Positions 22,364 to 33,646 of a stretch of 53,468 nucleotides of DNA are shown here, in pieces; within the stretch, counting starts at the first letter, position 1; each line of letters opens with the position of its first letter. The translations under genes and the position numbers were made by a program. The stretch is from the NCBI GenBank assembly GCA_027604705.1, contig JADHYV010000102.1, positions 1 to 53,468 of the forward strand, given 5' to 3'. The stretch is from Allomyces arbusculus. Taxonomy: Eukaryota; Blastocladiomycota; Blastocladiomycetes; Blastocladiales; Blastocladiaceae. A model generated the notes under the pieces. The model did not search any database. It worked only from the letters and a program-made list of their open reading frames with translations, and was not told where the DNA came from.

Positions 22364-23444
22364 GATTGGAACTGGTGGTTGATGGTGGTGGTCGTTGGTC
22401 GACAGTCGACTGGCGGTTGGCCGGGTGCTGGGCAGAGCCGCGCGCTCCCACGATTATCAATGGCCAGCCGATGGCTGTACTGTACGACAGTTCGGGCGTG
22501 GTTTGCAGACGAGAGAACAAGCGGCCATCGACCCCAGCGCCGCTCGTGTTCTCGGTCATCGATGGACCGTCGGCAAGTCGACCACGATGGAAACCCGTGT
22601 CACCTCAGCCCGACGGCCGGGTCAACCACCGCGGAGGTGACGGTCATCAACGCTCCTTTGCTCGACTCACACTGACGGGCTCATCGGCGAGCATCCCGAC
22701 CGGCGCGCCGGGACCGGCCGGGTGAGCAAAGCGATACGGCGATCCAAGTGTGCGGCGCGCGTGGGCTGCGGTTCTGGCATGGCACGCCGAGGGGCTGCGG
22801 CCAGGCTGCGGCAGGCTGATCAGCACGATGGATTTGACAGGAGAGACGTAGCCGAGCGGCACTTGGGCTGAAACCGGTCACTGCCTGGGCCGGGACCCCA
22901 CATCACACACAAGCACGCGATGAAACACCCTGGCTGCGTGGCGTAACTGCTGACCCCCAGGTTTACCCCGGCCCTGCTTTGGCTGCGGTCGCTGCTGGGG
23001 CAGCTTGGTCAAAAGCGTGCCGCGTGCCCAATCCTCAAATTGCAATTTTCAGAACCGACAACAACGCGCGCGGGCGCGCAAATGGACAGGTTCCCGACCT
23101 ACACGGACACGCGCTTCGCGATTGTTCGGTTTGTCAGCGTGCGAGGGACGCGTTGCGAATTGCGACGCGCTGCGGCCCATCCGTGAGTCGCGTCGGTCAG
23201 GCGACCACCAAAGTGACTCGAGGTCATGAATGCCCTCAGTGGACTACCATGTTGCACTTGTTCGATGCCGTTCGAAGGACGGTGCATCGTTGCGCGGTGT
23301 TCGTGAGGACCGTGAAGTGCCGCTGATGCTGCGGCAGGGCAAATGTGCTCCTGGTCCAAAGTCGAATTCGGGCACAAGCGCCCAACCGCTGGTATGGCTG
23401 GTATGTTCAGTGCAATTGCAAGTCTCTCCAACCCGCCCGCCCGC
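22364..23444. other. 1.1-kb intergenic region
   Basis: This lies between two minus-strand genes, upstream of the arrestin gene. Open frames on the plus strand here are short, without domains or coherent composition. I see no RNA gene or repeat. Confidence 0.5.
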
Positions 23445-25005
23445 CTACATGCCCATCTCCTGGCCAAATAGCGTCTCGGCAAACTCGCTCAGCACCGCAT
23501 CGACCTCCCTGACGACCGTCTTGAGCATCGACGCCATGATCGACTCGGACAACCTACAGAGATGGAACCGTCAAGTCGCGTTTGGAAAAGGTCGCGTCCA
23601 ATCTCAGTGATCCGTACCGGTCCACTGCGCTGACCATCGACTGCGGCGACATGCCGTGCGTTTCAACAAAAGATGACCAGTGCGCGCCGCGCGCGTTCGC
23701 GATTCGGTCAGCCATGGGCACAGGGAGTCGCAAACGGGATGTTGGCGGCGCGTCGGACGAAATGGGGGTGATGTCGAGGGCACCAGGGCGAGAGCTGGAG
23801 GGGCAGTTCGGCTTGAGTCGCGGCGCGGCACGGATTTGCAGCCACGACGGAGGGAGGAGAGAAATCGGCGCGCGTGGTCGCGGCGGGAACGGCGTTACAG
23901 CGGATATTGCAGCGGGTGTGGCTGCACTCTCGATCGCGCGCAGTGGTTGGCGCGGAGCCAGCGGGGTGGGGGTGGAGGATGTGGAAGTCGCAACTGCTTG
24001 GCGAGAACGCGGTGTTGGTTGCGTAGATTCCGTAAATGTCGTGGTGGTGCGGGAGCCGTGCTGGATGCGAGAATGATCCGGTCCGACGGAAAGCGACGGT
24101 TCTTCGTCGCCGGAGCGACACGGCGGGTCGGGAGATGCACGTCGCGGGAGAGCATCCCGCCACGAGTTCGTCGGTGGAATGAAGATCATGTCGCTCGAGA
24201 ACACGGCTGGCTCAGCGAGCGTTGGCACGGAACGCCGCAGCGAGCGCGTCGAATGAGTCGTCCCGTCGCTGGGGCCAGGAACACGTTCGGGTGGTGGGGA
24301 ATTGCAAGAGAACCCACCCGGCCACTGGTGGTCGTGGTCGGCGCCGTGTTCGCTGGTCGCCTCCTCATGGTCTAGAAGCGTCAGGTGCGCGGGGAGATGG
24401 ACGGGGCCACCCAAATTGAAATCATCACTGCCATTGTGCGCAGGAAACGAGCGCGACGCAGGTCTGTCCCTGCGAGGCGGAAAATCGTTAACGGGCAAGG
24501 CACGAATCGAGTCTCGAGCGCGAGCAGCAACCGCTTGCATTTGGGCGAGCTTCCTCGCGCGCAACGCCTCGAGCAATTGCGGCAACGGTGGTGGTGCCCT
24601 CCTGCCGCGACGGGCGTCGGTGGCCAAGATCGTGTCTGGAGTGTCAGGCCAAGCGCTGGTATCGTGGAAATTTCCCACGTCAACATGGCCCTGGGGTGCT
24701 GTGCCGCGTCGTGATGATGGTGGCGCCGTGACCACGATAACAGCAGGCGTCGCGTTCCGTCGGTCAGCTGGCGGTGGTCGCCTGGCGCTCAAAATCGCCG
24801 TGTTCTTGCCTTTACCGCGTCCACGTTGCTGGGCAAGAGACTGCATAAGGCGTTCATGGCGGCGGCGAAGGCGTGCATCATATTCGGCGAGCACTTCTTC
24901 GGATCCAATGAGGTTGAGCGGTTCGTCTGGGTCGCCTGTGGCCATTCCGGCTGCGTGCGCGGGCAAGGTCGGGCGGAGGCCCGTCCGCGTGCGGAGGGTC
25001 GACAT
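23445..25005 (-). CDS. Unknown Pro/Ser/Arg-rich, mostly disordered protein
   Basis: I do not recognise this family. Two exons, 23618-25005 and 23445-23553, give 498 aa. A continuous frame ends at 23554, but splicing at 23554-23617 (GTACGG...CTGTAG) gives a more protein-like end: VSAVDR|LSESIMASMLKTVV followed by EVDAVLSEFAETLFGQEMGM, an amphipathic helix. The N-terminal 70 residues include a charged helix (VLAEYDARLRRRHERLMQSL). The middle is Pro, Thr, Ser and Arg-rich with no visible domain, and a short conserved-looking block (RIANARGAHWSSFVETHGM) lies near the end. Two in-frame Met codons (1 and 21) could start it. Short helical ends flanking a disordered middle suggest an adaptor, which is speculation. 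Moderately sure it is a gene. Confidence 0.55.
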
Positions 25006-26535
25006 GCTCGACGAACTGCAGCAAGTTCTTGCAGTTGTCGGTGCCGCTGGCAGTCAGTTTACCTGTTGCCAACGACGACATCGACGACGCAGGCAACGAA
25101 CAAGTTGGATGATCCTCATGCACGTGCGAGTGACGCAAACTCGCAAGTACAGGGCAAAATCTGATGTAGTATATTACTAATCAAACCATGGCTATCTTTC
25201 CTCTGCGGCCGGCGAGACACGTCTGTCCATTGCCGCGAGACAGCGGGACAGCGTTCGTCACGTGTAACACGTGACTTGACTCAACCTGTTGCAGTCACTT
25301 TGCCGCTGCCATTCACCTCGGCTAATCAAAACTGACTGCCCGCACAACACTGCCGCGGGGGCGGTTTGGCGACGAAGCCGTGGCGCGGCTGTTGGCGGCC
25401 AGCAGGGCCGCATGGGTGGGCCGGGTTGGCAGCCGGCAGGTCGCGTGGGTGGTTCTGGTGGTGATGGTGGGCATCCTGCGCGCCGTCGTCGTGAGCACCG
25501 CCCGGGTTTCACCCTGCAAGCGCACGCGACCGGAGGTACGGACGGTGGGTGTCACGCCAGTGGGAGACGGGAGACGTGAGCGGTGTGACTATCACGTTTT
25601 GAGCACATGCGAGTCTCTCTTCTGCATTTTTTCGGCGCGCCGCCGCTTCGACGCTCGATTTGTCTTGATTTGCGCCGTGACGCGCGTTCGCCTGCTTGTG
25701 GTTTTTCGACCGCCTGCTTGAAGAGAACGCTGAACCGTGTGCCAGTGGCGTTTCCACCTCGCCCCACCGCCGTGGCGACGCCGCCCACGATCCGCTCTCC
25801 CTCCGTCAAGTCGACGACGCCGGCCCGCTCCCCTCTCCTGCTCGCTCCGTTGCCCTCGCCTGCCCTGCCGTTGCCGCTGCCCTGCCGCTCCCAGCCCTCC
25901 ACGTCCCACTCCCCCCCCCCCCCCAGGCCCGATCCTGCGTCTGGCGCTCGCCCGTCTGCCCGCCCGTCTCTCTGCCGGCCGCCCCCCTTTTTACTCGTCT
26001 GTGCACGCGCGCGCCCCCGACCGCCCGCTGCATCCTCTCCGCGCCCTTGCTCATCCGCCGCGCGGCCGCTCTGGACCGGATCCGTGCTCGTGCCGCCCGC
26101 TTGCCCTCCCGCCCATCTGTTGCCCGAGTTGAACTCGCTCAAGCGCGCGTCAACCGGTACTTGTCGCGCTCTCTCCGCTCTAGCACCAGCCGGCTCTTGC
26201 CGCAGTCGCATCGCGCCGACCCAAGCAATTCGCGGTCGGTGCATGATGGCGCCCAATCGCGCCGTGTCGTGCCGTCGGCCGGTCATTGCCGTTGTGACAC
26301 GACACCGCCACTGCGGTCCGCCGAGTTGCTGACGGCAGCGTGTGATCGTCAGGACCCTCATCTCGCGCGTTCGTGGTCGCTGACCTCCTCCGTCTCCTTG
26401 AATCCACAGAGCCGTGATCGTCGTTGCCGTCCTCTCGCCGCTGCCACCGTCGTTGTCGTCTGCGCCGACGTCGCGCCGTGTGCCCCGTCTCCCACCACCA
26501 CCTCGGCCGTCCCCACTCCTCACCACCTCGCCACC
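25006..26535. other. Divergent upstream region and 5' leader of G-gamma gene
   Basis: This is 1.5 kb between the disordered-protein gene (-) and the G-gamma gene (+). The 3' 800 bases are strongly pyrimidine-rich, including a C run at 25910-25924. The frame of the G-gamma gene stays open back to 25696, but that extension is Pro/Arg/Ser low complexity and I treat it as a leader. Confidence 0.5.
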
Positions 26536-26754
26536 ATGTCGGAACTCAAGCTCAAGAAGCTCTTGGAGCTCAACAACCGTCTCAAGGAGCAGCTCGACAT
26601 GCCGCGGCTGACCGTCTCGGACGCGTCGCAGGCACTCATCAAATACGTCAAGACGACCAAGGACTACCTCGTGCCGTCGGTCTGGGGCACGGTTGACAAG
26701 AAGGAGGACCCGTACGGGCCCGTGGGAGGACCTTGCGCGTGTACGATCGCGTAA
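26536..26754 (+). CDS. Heterotrimeric G-protein gamma subunit
   Basis: G-gamma dimerises with G-beta and anchors it to the membrane. One exon encodes 72 aa, the usual size. The GGL helix is [20 protein letters not shown], then [21 protein letters not shown] with the fungal G-gamma signature PSVWG. The end is GPCACTIA: a CaaX box (CTIA) for prenylation, with an adjacent Cys that fungal G-gammas often palmitoylate. The start codon sits in a good context (CCACCATGTC). The gene is the first of three consecutive plus-strand signalling genes. No RGS or DEP fusion is present, so it is a free gamma subunit rather than an R7-type protein. Confidence 0.93.
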   Translation: MSELKLKKLLELNNRLKEQLDMPRLTVSDASQALIKYVKTTKDYLVPSVWGTVDKKEDPYGPVGGPCACTIA

Positions 26755-28768
26755 TCCGGGCCAGCGTGGGGGGCGTACTGGCGTGGCGTGTCGCGACGCG
26801 CCGCGGTGCAGTGCGGTGCAGCTCGTTGGACGTGTGTGCGCGCATGCGTCGCCCCGCTGGCCGGATCGGTCGTTTGGATGCCGTTTTTTTTTTTCGTTCA
26901 TTCTATCATTGTCGTTGCCGTCGGTCGGTCGGCCGGTTGCTGCCGCCGCCACGGCGCCCGTGTTCATTTTGTTTTCCGACTTTGATGGATTGATTCGCTG
27001 TGCTTATTTCTCGTTCCGTTCTCAACCGTTTTCTCTTCGATCCCCTCCCCTCTCCTCTCCTCCCCTCCGCGTTCGTCGTCGGCCATTGCGCGTGTGAGAC
27101 CCACCCTGATCGGCTCGCGTCCTCTCGTCCCTTCTCTCCTCTCCCTCCCCCTCCTCTCCCTCGATGTCGGTCCTTGACTCGCGATTATAGACTCTCTGGG
27201 TGCCATGATCTTGGATGATTGGACTTGAGTCTCGTCGGCGCGAGCGAGCGCGCGAGATTTGTGATCCATTCAGGCGAGAGCCTCGGCCAAACTGCTTCGC
27301 ACACGCACGTTTTTGCTCCTCCAACTTCAGCAAGAGTCTCAAATCTCAATCGCCACTTCGCGCAGCTCGTGCACCTCTTCGGAAAAATTTCAAGTTGCCA
27401 CCTACACCATCGCCGTCGTCTACTTGTCTCGATCTTCGCGTGCAACACCGCCACAGCTTTGGCCAACAAATGAACGATGCCGACATCGTCGCCGCTCAAT
27501 GACTTTCTGTAGCCGCCATGACGGCGCGCATCCGGTTGATGCTCAACAGATCCGAGCTTCGGCGATGCAAGGTCGACTGCGACTTCACACTGTCGCGGCT
27601 CAACAAGCATCCTCGATAATCGGCTCGCGAACCCGTGCCGTCTTGGTCTGCTCCACGACGTCCAGCTATCCGGGCGCCAGCGCGCGCGCGTCCCTCTTGC
27701 TTTCGTCAGTGTGGCGTCGGCGCGACAATTTACTTATTTGGCTGCATTTGGCTGGGCGTGTGGCGAGATCCCGCACTCGCTGCAGGTTCGAACCATGCCC
27801 AGCCCTCTCGCTTTTCCTTTTCGATCCGTGCGTCCGAAGACGTCGTCCAAACCCTTGCCAGACCAAGGACGAATCGTTTCTGGACGATCCAGGGCTCCCC
27901 CTGCGCCGGGCATCACTGGTGCCGGCGGGACATCATTGGCGCCGCCCGCTCGGTCCCCGCGACCCGACGCTATCGGCGCGTCGTGCGCCTTCTCTTCGGT
28001 AAGCAAAAACCCGGGCCGCGTCGTCACTGACGTCGTACGACCAGCCCCGAACCCAGCGCGCTTGCGCGGCGGCGGGCGTTCATCAAGTGTGTGCCAGCTT
28101 GGCGAGCTCGCAGTCGCGGCGGATCATTTGATCTGACTGCGCAATCGACGTGTGACCCTCGCACAATGGCCGACGCTTGCCTTTAGCGGCGGCGGCGTGC
28201 GTGCTGGACGTGGCGACGCCGTACGCTGAGTGGGTTGTGGCGAGGGCAATGGTTCATCCATAAAAAACCGCGCGCACTCAGCGGGCGAGAGAGCTGCGCG
28301 TGCGCCAGTTCTTCAGGCTGCTGGGCTTGGATCACTGACCCGTGGTTCTCTTCATTTGGTTCAGGGAGGTGAAGCGCGTGCTCTTTTTTTCTTGACTTTG
28401 GCTGCCGCCCGCCCCGCCCGCGCGGTTCCCGCTCGTCGTCGTTTCGTTTGAGCTCTGCAGGCTCTGCAAGTGGCCTGCAGATCAAGTCGGCCCGGTTTGC
28501 GCCCACACCGCGCGCGCAAGGTTCAAGAACGGTGGGTACGTTTGTACTTATTTGGTGTTCACGCGCCGTGTGGGAGGGGAGGTGACCACGCACCGTGGGC
28601 GTTTTGCGGTGTGGCGGTGGCTCTGTGTTGTTGCTGCTTGGACTGATCCGCTCTTGATCCAATGTAGTTTACCAGACGAGGAACACGCACCCAACGCTTC
28701 CCATCGCTTCGCGGTCGCGGTGACGGACAGCGCAGGCGCTGTCCCCGCATCTGGCTCTCGCGACCATC
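26755..28768. other. 2-kb intergenic region
   Basis: This holds the G-gamma 3' flank and the GPCR promoter. A T run (about 26886-26894) and pyrimidine-rich stretches near 27050-27160 are visible. None of the open frames has a recognisable domain. A palindromic B-box-like GGTTCGAACC at 27785-27794 is not accompanied by a foldable tRNA. Confidence 0.5.
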
Positions 28769-31700
28769 ATGATCACGCTGGTTCGCGTCGTGCTGTTAGC
28801 CCTGCTCGCGGTCGCGCTCGCAGCGCCACCAACGCACGCCAACGACCCTGTTCCTGTCCACCATGTCGCGCGCGGCTCGCCCGCTCCCGTCGCGTCGACT
28901 GGCGTCCCCGCCGTGCTTCACGGCGCGCGCCTGCTCGACCCTGCCCCTGCCCCACCATTGCCCGACTTCCCGGTCCCCGCCGGCGCGCATAACGCTTCAT
29001 CTTTGATCAAGATCGGCGTGCTACTGCCGCTCTCCTCGCCCGACGCGACGTACCGCAACATGTCGATCGCGGCGCTCAATGCGATCCGCCTCGCGGTGCA
29101 GCGATTTCAAACGGACCGAACGGAAGCACCGCTGCGCGCGTCGATGCGGAAAGCCGACGCGGCGATCCAGTTGGTCGTCGCTGACGAGTACGCGCCGGAC
29201 CGGCTCGATCTCGGGCGCGTGAATACTTCGATGAAGGTCCGGATCGGCGAGGCCGAGGTGGTGCCCGAGACCTGGGCCGCCCAGGCAATCCTATCGACGA
29301 TGGACCTGATTGTGAACCAGAAGGTGGCCGCGGTCGTGGGCGAGATGACGAGTCCGGTGACGCGGAACCAGGCGCTGATCACGTCAAGGTTCGAGATCTT
29401 GCAGTGCAGTTTCAGCGCGTCGCATCCGGACTTGTCGAACAAGAAGATGGTGCGTGGAGCGCGGCGGGGCGGCGACGAAGGGCGACGTGGTCAGGTGGAG
29501 AAGACTGATCATGACCGTGGGATTCATTCAGTACCCGTATTTTTTGCGCGCCATCGGGAGCGCTAAACTCTACGCGGAAGCAGTCGTGTCGCTCATCCAC
29601 CGGCTCGGCGTGTCGCACTATACAGTCCTAACCTCGACTGACGACTTTTCCACCGAGTGTGCGTGGTTTGACGAGCTAAAACCAATTTTCCGACAGAGTT
29701 GCTGATCATTTGCTTCGTATTATAGACACCCGAACAATGGAAAACGTCAAGGACATCGGCGTCGGCCCGGACCGCACGCTCCCGACAATCCAGAAACGGT
29801 TTTGGTTCACGTCGAACAAGGTGCGGGACAACATTGACGATACCCTCAACAAACTGACGGCCGATGCGACCGCGCCCCGGACCGTCTTTGTCTCGGCCAT
29901 CGACCAGCCCCAGACTGCATTGATCACCAAACTCAAGAGCCGCGGCCTGTTCAACAAGCAGTGGACGTGGATCCTGCTCAACAACATTACCGACACGTTC
30001 ATATCCGTCTACAAGGACCAGGCCGTGATTACCGGTAAAGACTCACCGCTGCTCGGCATCTTCATGGTCACGCCGCAGTCGGGCAACACGACCATCTACT
30101 TTGACGAGTTTGCGACCACGCTCGCGCGCGCGACCGGCCAGGAAATGTGGTACAATGAACCGCAGGCCTACACGTGTGCCGGCGTCTTGCTTCGCGCGCT
30201 GTTGCGGTACGTGGATGGCGATGCAAATGTTGCCAAGGAACTTGCGCAGGGCCAGTTCCCCAAGGGCCCAATCACGCTGCAGGCCGTGAACCAGACTGGC
30301 TGGCACTCGCCGATCGGGCTCGCGCAGTTTGATACCGAGGGCAGTTTCTTTGCAGGCGCCGACGTGCTCAATTGGCGGCCAATCACGGATAATACGGAGG
30401 ATAAATCGACGATCATGGGCCCGGTGGTCGTGTTGCGCAAGCCGTACGCGGGTGCGCCAATGGGGTTGCCGCCGGGCGGGACCGTGGGGCCGATGATGCC
30501 GGACGGGTCGCGGCCCGTGAACGATTACGATGGTAGTTTACGAGGTGTGTGACCAGATTTTTCGCCTGTGTTTTTGTGAACGCGACTGATCATAGATTTG
30601 CGCCCGACGTAGACATTACAATTTCGATTGCGAGCGGGTCGCTGATCGCCACGTTCCTTCTCGTGCTCATCAGCATCGGCACGCTCTCGGCCATCACGAT
30701 CCTTGGCGTGATTTTCTTCTGGCGGGACGCACCCGAAGTGCGCGCCATCTCGCCCGTTTTCTGTTACCAGATTCTGATCGGGATCATTTCCATGTACGTG
30801 AGCCTCACGTTCGAAGTCCTGCCGCGGCCCAGCGGACCCTCTGGCGACCTTTACTGCAACGTCTCGGCCGTGTCTGGCGTGCTCGCCGTGGGCCTCGTCG
30901 TCGGCAACATTGTCGCCAAGAACCACCGCATCTGGCAGCTCTTCGGCAGCCCGTTCCTGTTCCGGCAAGGTCTGCCGGATAGCAAGATTCTGCAAATCTC
31001 CGTCGTGCTCGTGGCCATGGACGTGGCGCTTGCCGCGTCGTGGGTGTTTGAGAGCCCATTCCGCATCATTCACGTCAAGGACGATGCCGCCAACGTGAAG
31101 TACGACATGTGCATTGCCGGGTTACCCGTTGACGTCACATCGATTACCAGCGCGGCCGAAATCCCAAGCATGTACGAGAATTGGGTATTTTGGGCGATTT
31201 GCGTGTATAATTTCGGCCTGATCGTCTACGGGTGCGTGCTCGCGTGGAAAACGCGCCGGATCCCGGTCGCGGGGTACTCGGAGTCGAGCGCGATTGCGAT
31301 TTCCGTGTATAATATCGCGCTCGGTGGCACAATTTTGCTGCCGACCTATTTTTCGTACGTGCCTCGTCTGGTCTCGCGCCCGTATAGATTCCAGTGCTGA
31401 CGATATTGGAGACCTGATCAGGCCGCTCAACCGCATGTACCTCGTCTCTTTCTCGCTGCAGCTGCTCGTCATCTACTTTTGCACAACGTTCGCCATGCTC
31501 GCCTTTTTTGTCCCGCCGCTCTACTCGCTCTGGCTGCGGCGCGCGCAGGCCGATCTCGGCGACCTCAACCTCGTGCAGGCCGAGATATTCAAGAACGCGA
31601 CGACGACGACAACAGGCGGCGCCGCGACAGCTTCGAGCGGGAACCACGGGTCCACGTCGGCGTCGGCCGCTGGGTCGCGCTCATCCATGCTCTGGCCGAG

Positions 31701-32742
31701 TCTCGACCGCACGCAGGTCGATTTCGGCGGCGGAGCCGGTCCGACCAACGAGACGCGGTACAACCCGTTCCAGCCGGTCGAGCCGACGACAACGACGACG
31801 GGCAGTAACAGCGCCGTGGTCACCGAGTCGGGCGAGGTCCGGCGGCCATCAATCCGACAACGGCGCGGCGTACGCACGATTCCGCGACCGATCACGACCA
31901 CGTCGTCGGTCCTGACCACCTGGCCCGACGTCAGTGCCGAGGCCGTGACGGGCACGCTGGTCGTCAAGAAATCGCACCGGCTCGGTGCCTGGCTCGGTAA
32001 GCTCGCTGCGTTCTGGGACCGATGGCAGGTTGTGCACGTCGTGCTCGTTCCGCACCAACGGCTCCTGGTCCTGCGCCCCGTCGACACCAAGGACGAGCGT
32101 GCGGTGCCGAGTTACGACACGTTCACTGTCCAGGCGGTCCTCGGGCCCGACGACGTCGCGCGCCGCCGGTGCCGCGCCAAGCAGAACGCGCTCGCCACGC
32201 ATATTCTACCGGAACGGACGTGGTACGTGCCGCGACGCGCCGGGTCGGGGAAGAGCACGACGTCATCGCCACGGACCCCCGCGGACGTGGGGGCGGCGCG
32301 GACCAAGTCGGAGATCAACGCGCGCATATCGGCCGGGCAGGCGATCGAGCTCTCGCCGGTGGTTCCGTCGCCGCCGCCACCAACGTACCGCAAGAACTCG
32401 CCGCGGTCGCCACACGGGACGATCGCCAGTGCGGGCACGCCCGTGCGGTGTGACTGTGTGTCACGCACGCCCGTGGATCCGGAAATCGCAGCGGACACGA
32501 ACGCGCCCGTGGTTGTGGTCGACTGGCGCCAGTTTGAGGTGCTGTCGGCCTACCACAACTACGTGTTCCAGACGGAGACCGAGGAACAGACCGAGTTGTG
32601 GGTCAAGGTCTTGCGGCAAGCGCTGGCAGGGGTGCCCTGCGCGTCGGCGGGACGAAGGCCGCTGTCGCTCGCGACGCCAGCGACAGGGACGACGCCGCGG
32701 GCGGGGGAGAGCGGAGAGTCGGTGCCAACGCGAGATATGTGA
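28769..32742 (+). CDS. Class C (GABA-B-like) GPCR with PH-like cytoplasmic tail
   Basis: Predicted plasma-membrane receptor signalling to heterotrimeric G proteins. Five exons, 28769-29449, 29532-29658, 29726-30548, 30596-31354 and 31422-32742, give 1236 aa. Residues 1-24 are a signal peptide. A periplasmic-binding/ANF-type ligand domain follows (IKIGVLLPLSSPD; VAAVVGEMTSPVT; YPYFLRAIGS), to about 540. Seven hydrophobic helices span about 553-832, beginning ISIASGSLIATFLLVLIS and ending LQLLVIYFCTTFAMLAFF. The 400-residue tail is Ser/Thr-rich, then contains a PH-like fold: TGTLVVKK, WQVVHVVLVPHQRLLVL, a long insert, and VFQTETEEQTELWVKVLRQA with the invariant Trp. The donor at 30549 (GTGACC) is the weakest junction. 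No Cys-rich domain lies before TM1, as in GABA-B receptors. The ligand is unknown. Confidence 0.85.
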
Positions 32743-33646
32743 TTTCGAGGGTGGAGGGGTGGAGGAACGGAGGAGGAGGAGCGTGTGGTCCGCGCCATGA
32801 GTTTTGCTGGTTTGTCCCCAATTTTGAAGAAGTTGAATACCACGCTCTGTATTAAGCTTTCATATCTCTCAACCGATGCATGGTAGGTGCGGCTGTCACG
32901 ACGAGCGGGACGGAGTTGCACTGCAGGCCACAAGGCTGGCACGAAATGGCAGGGATCATCGCGGTCACGTGATCATAAATTGCTGACTTGTGCCGATTGA
33001 GCTTCAGCATGCCTCCCACTTGTTGCTGTTTGCTTCACCAACGCGCCGACTGCTGCACCGCCGCGAACGACGCGACCGCCGCTTCAACCGCACCGTGCTC
33101 CCCCACCACTGCCTGCATTCGGCGCGCCGACCGCGCTTCTCCTCCGTCCTCGCCATCCGCCAGCACCTGCTCGCGCTTCGGCCCTCGGCGCACTCCTGCA
33201 CGAGTCACTCTTCGTGTGTTGTGATCGTATCAAGCGCGCCCCGGCTCCCTCTTTCGTACTTCCCCCCGCGTGCACCCCTGGCACGGCACGCTTCCGTGAT
33301 CGAAGGACTCCGCCGCTCCCTCGTCGACGCACGCTCGCCCTCTTCTGCTTCGATTGCCCATCCTTGGCGAACGCCGACCACGTCGCCGCCCCCGGTTCTC
33401 GACCCCCACTTCTCTTCAGCACTTTTGCCACCACGGCCGCCGTCTGGAACTGAGCGGGTACACGCCGTCTGTCCCCGGCCTGTTGCCCCTTCGCGCGGTT
33501 GGTCCGACGGTCGTGCCCCGACCGGAGGTCGCCGTTGACGGGTCCCGTGAGCATTGATCCGACTCGCGACTGACCCCGTCGATTACGCAGACCGTATCCA
33601 TTCCCCGATTTCCACCCCCACTCTCCGCGCCGCGCAGCTCTCCACG
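32743..33646. other. GPCR to cyclase intergenic region
   Basis: This is 904 bases between two codirectional genes, the GPCR 3' flank and cyclase promoter/leader. The second half is C-rich on the plus strand. No separate gene is supported. Confidence 0.5.

Noticed and set aside
25696-26535. In-frame 280-residue upstream extension of the G-gamma subunit
   Set aside because: It is Pro/Arg/Ser low complexity from pyrimidine-rich leader DNA; G-gamma proteins are about 70-90 aa and the ATG at 26536 has a strong context.
27755-27800. Possible tRNA gene: GGTTCGAACC B-box-like palindrome
   Set aside because: The T-stem has a mismatch, no A box or D arm is present at the right distance, and no matching acceptor stem closes the fold.
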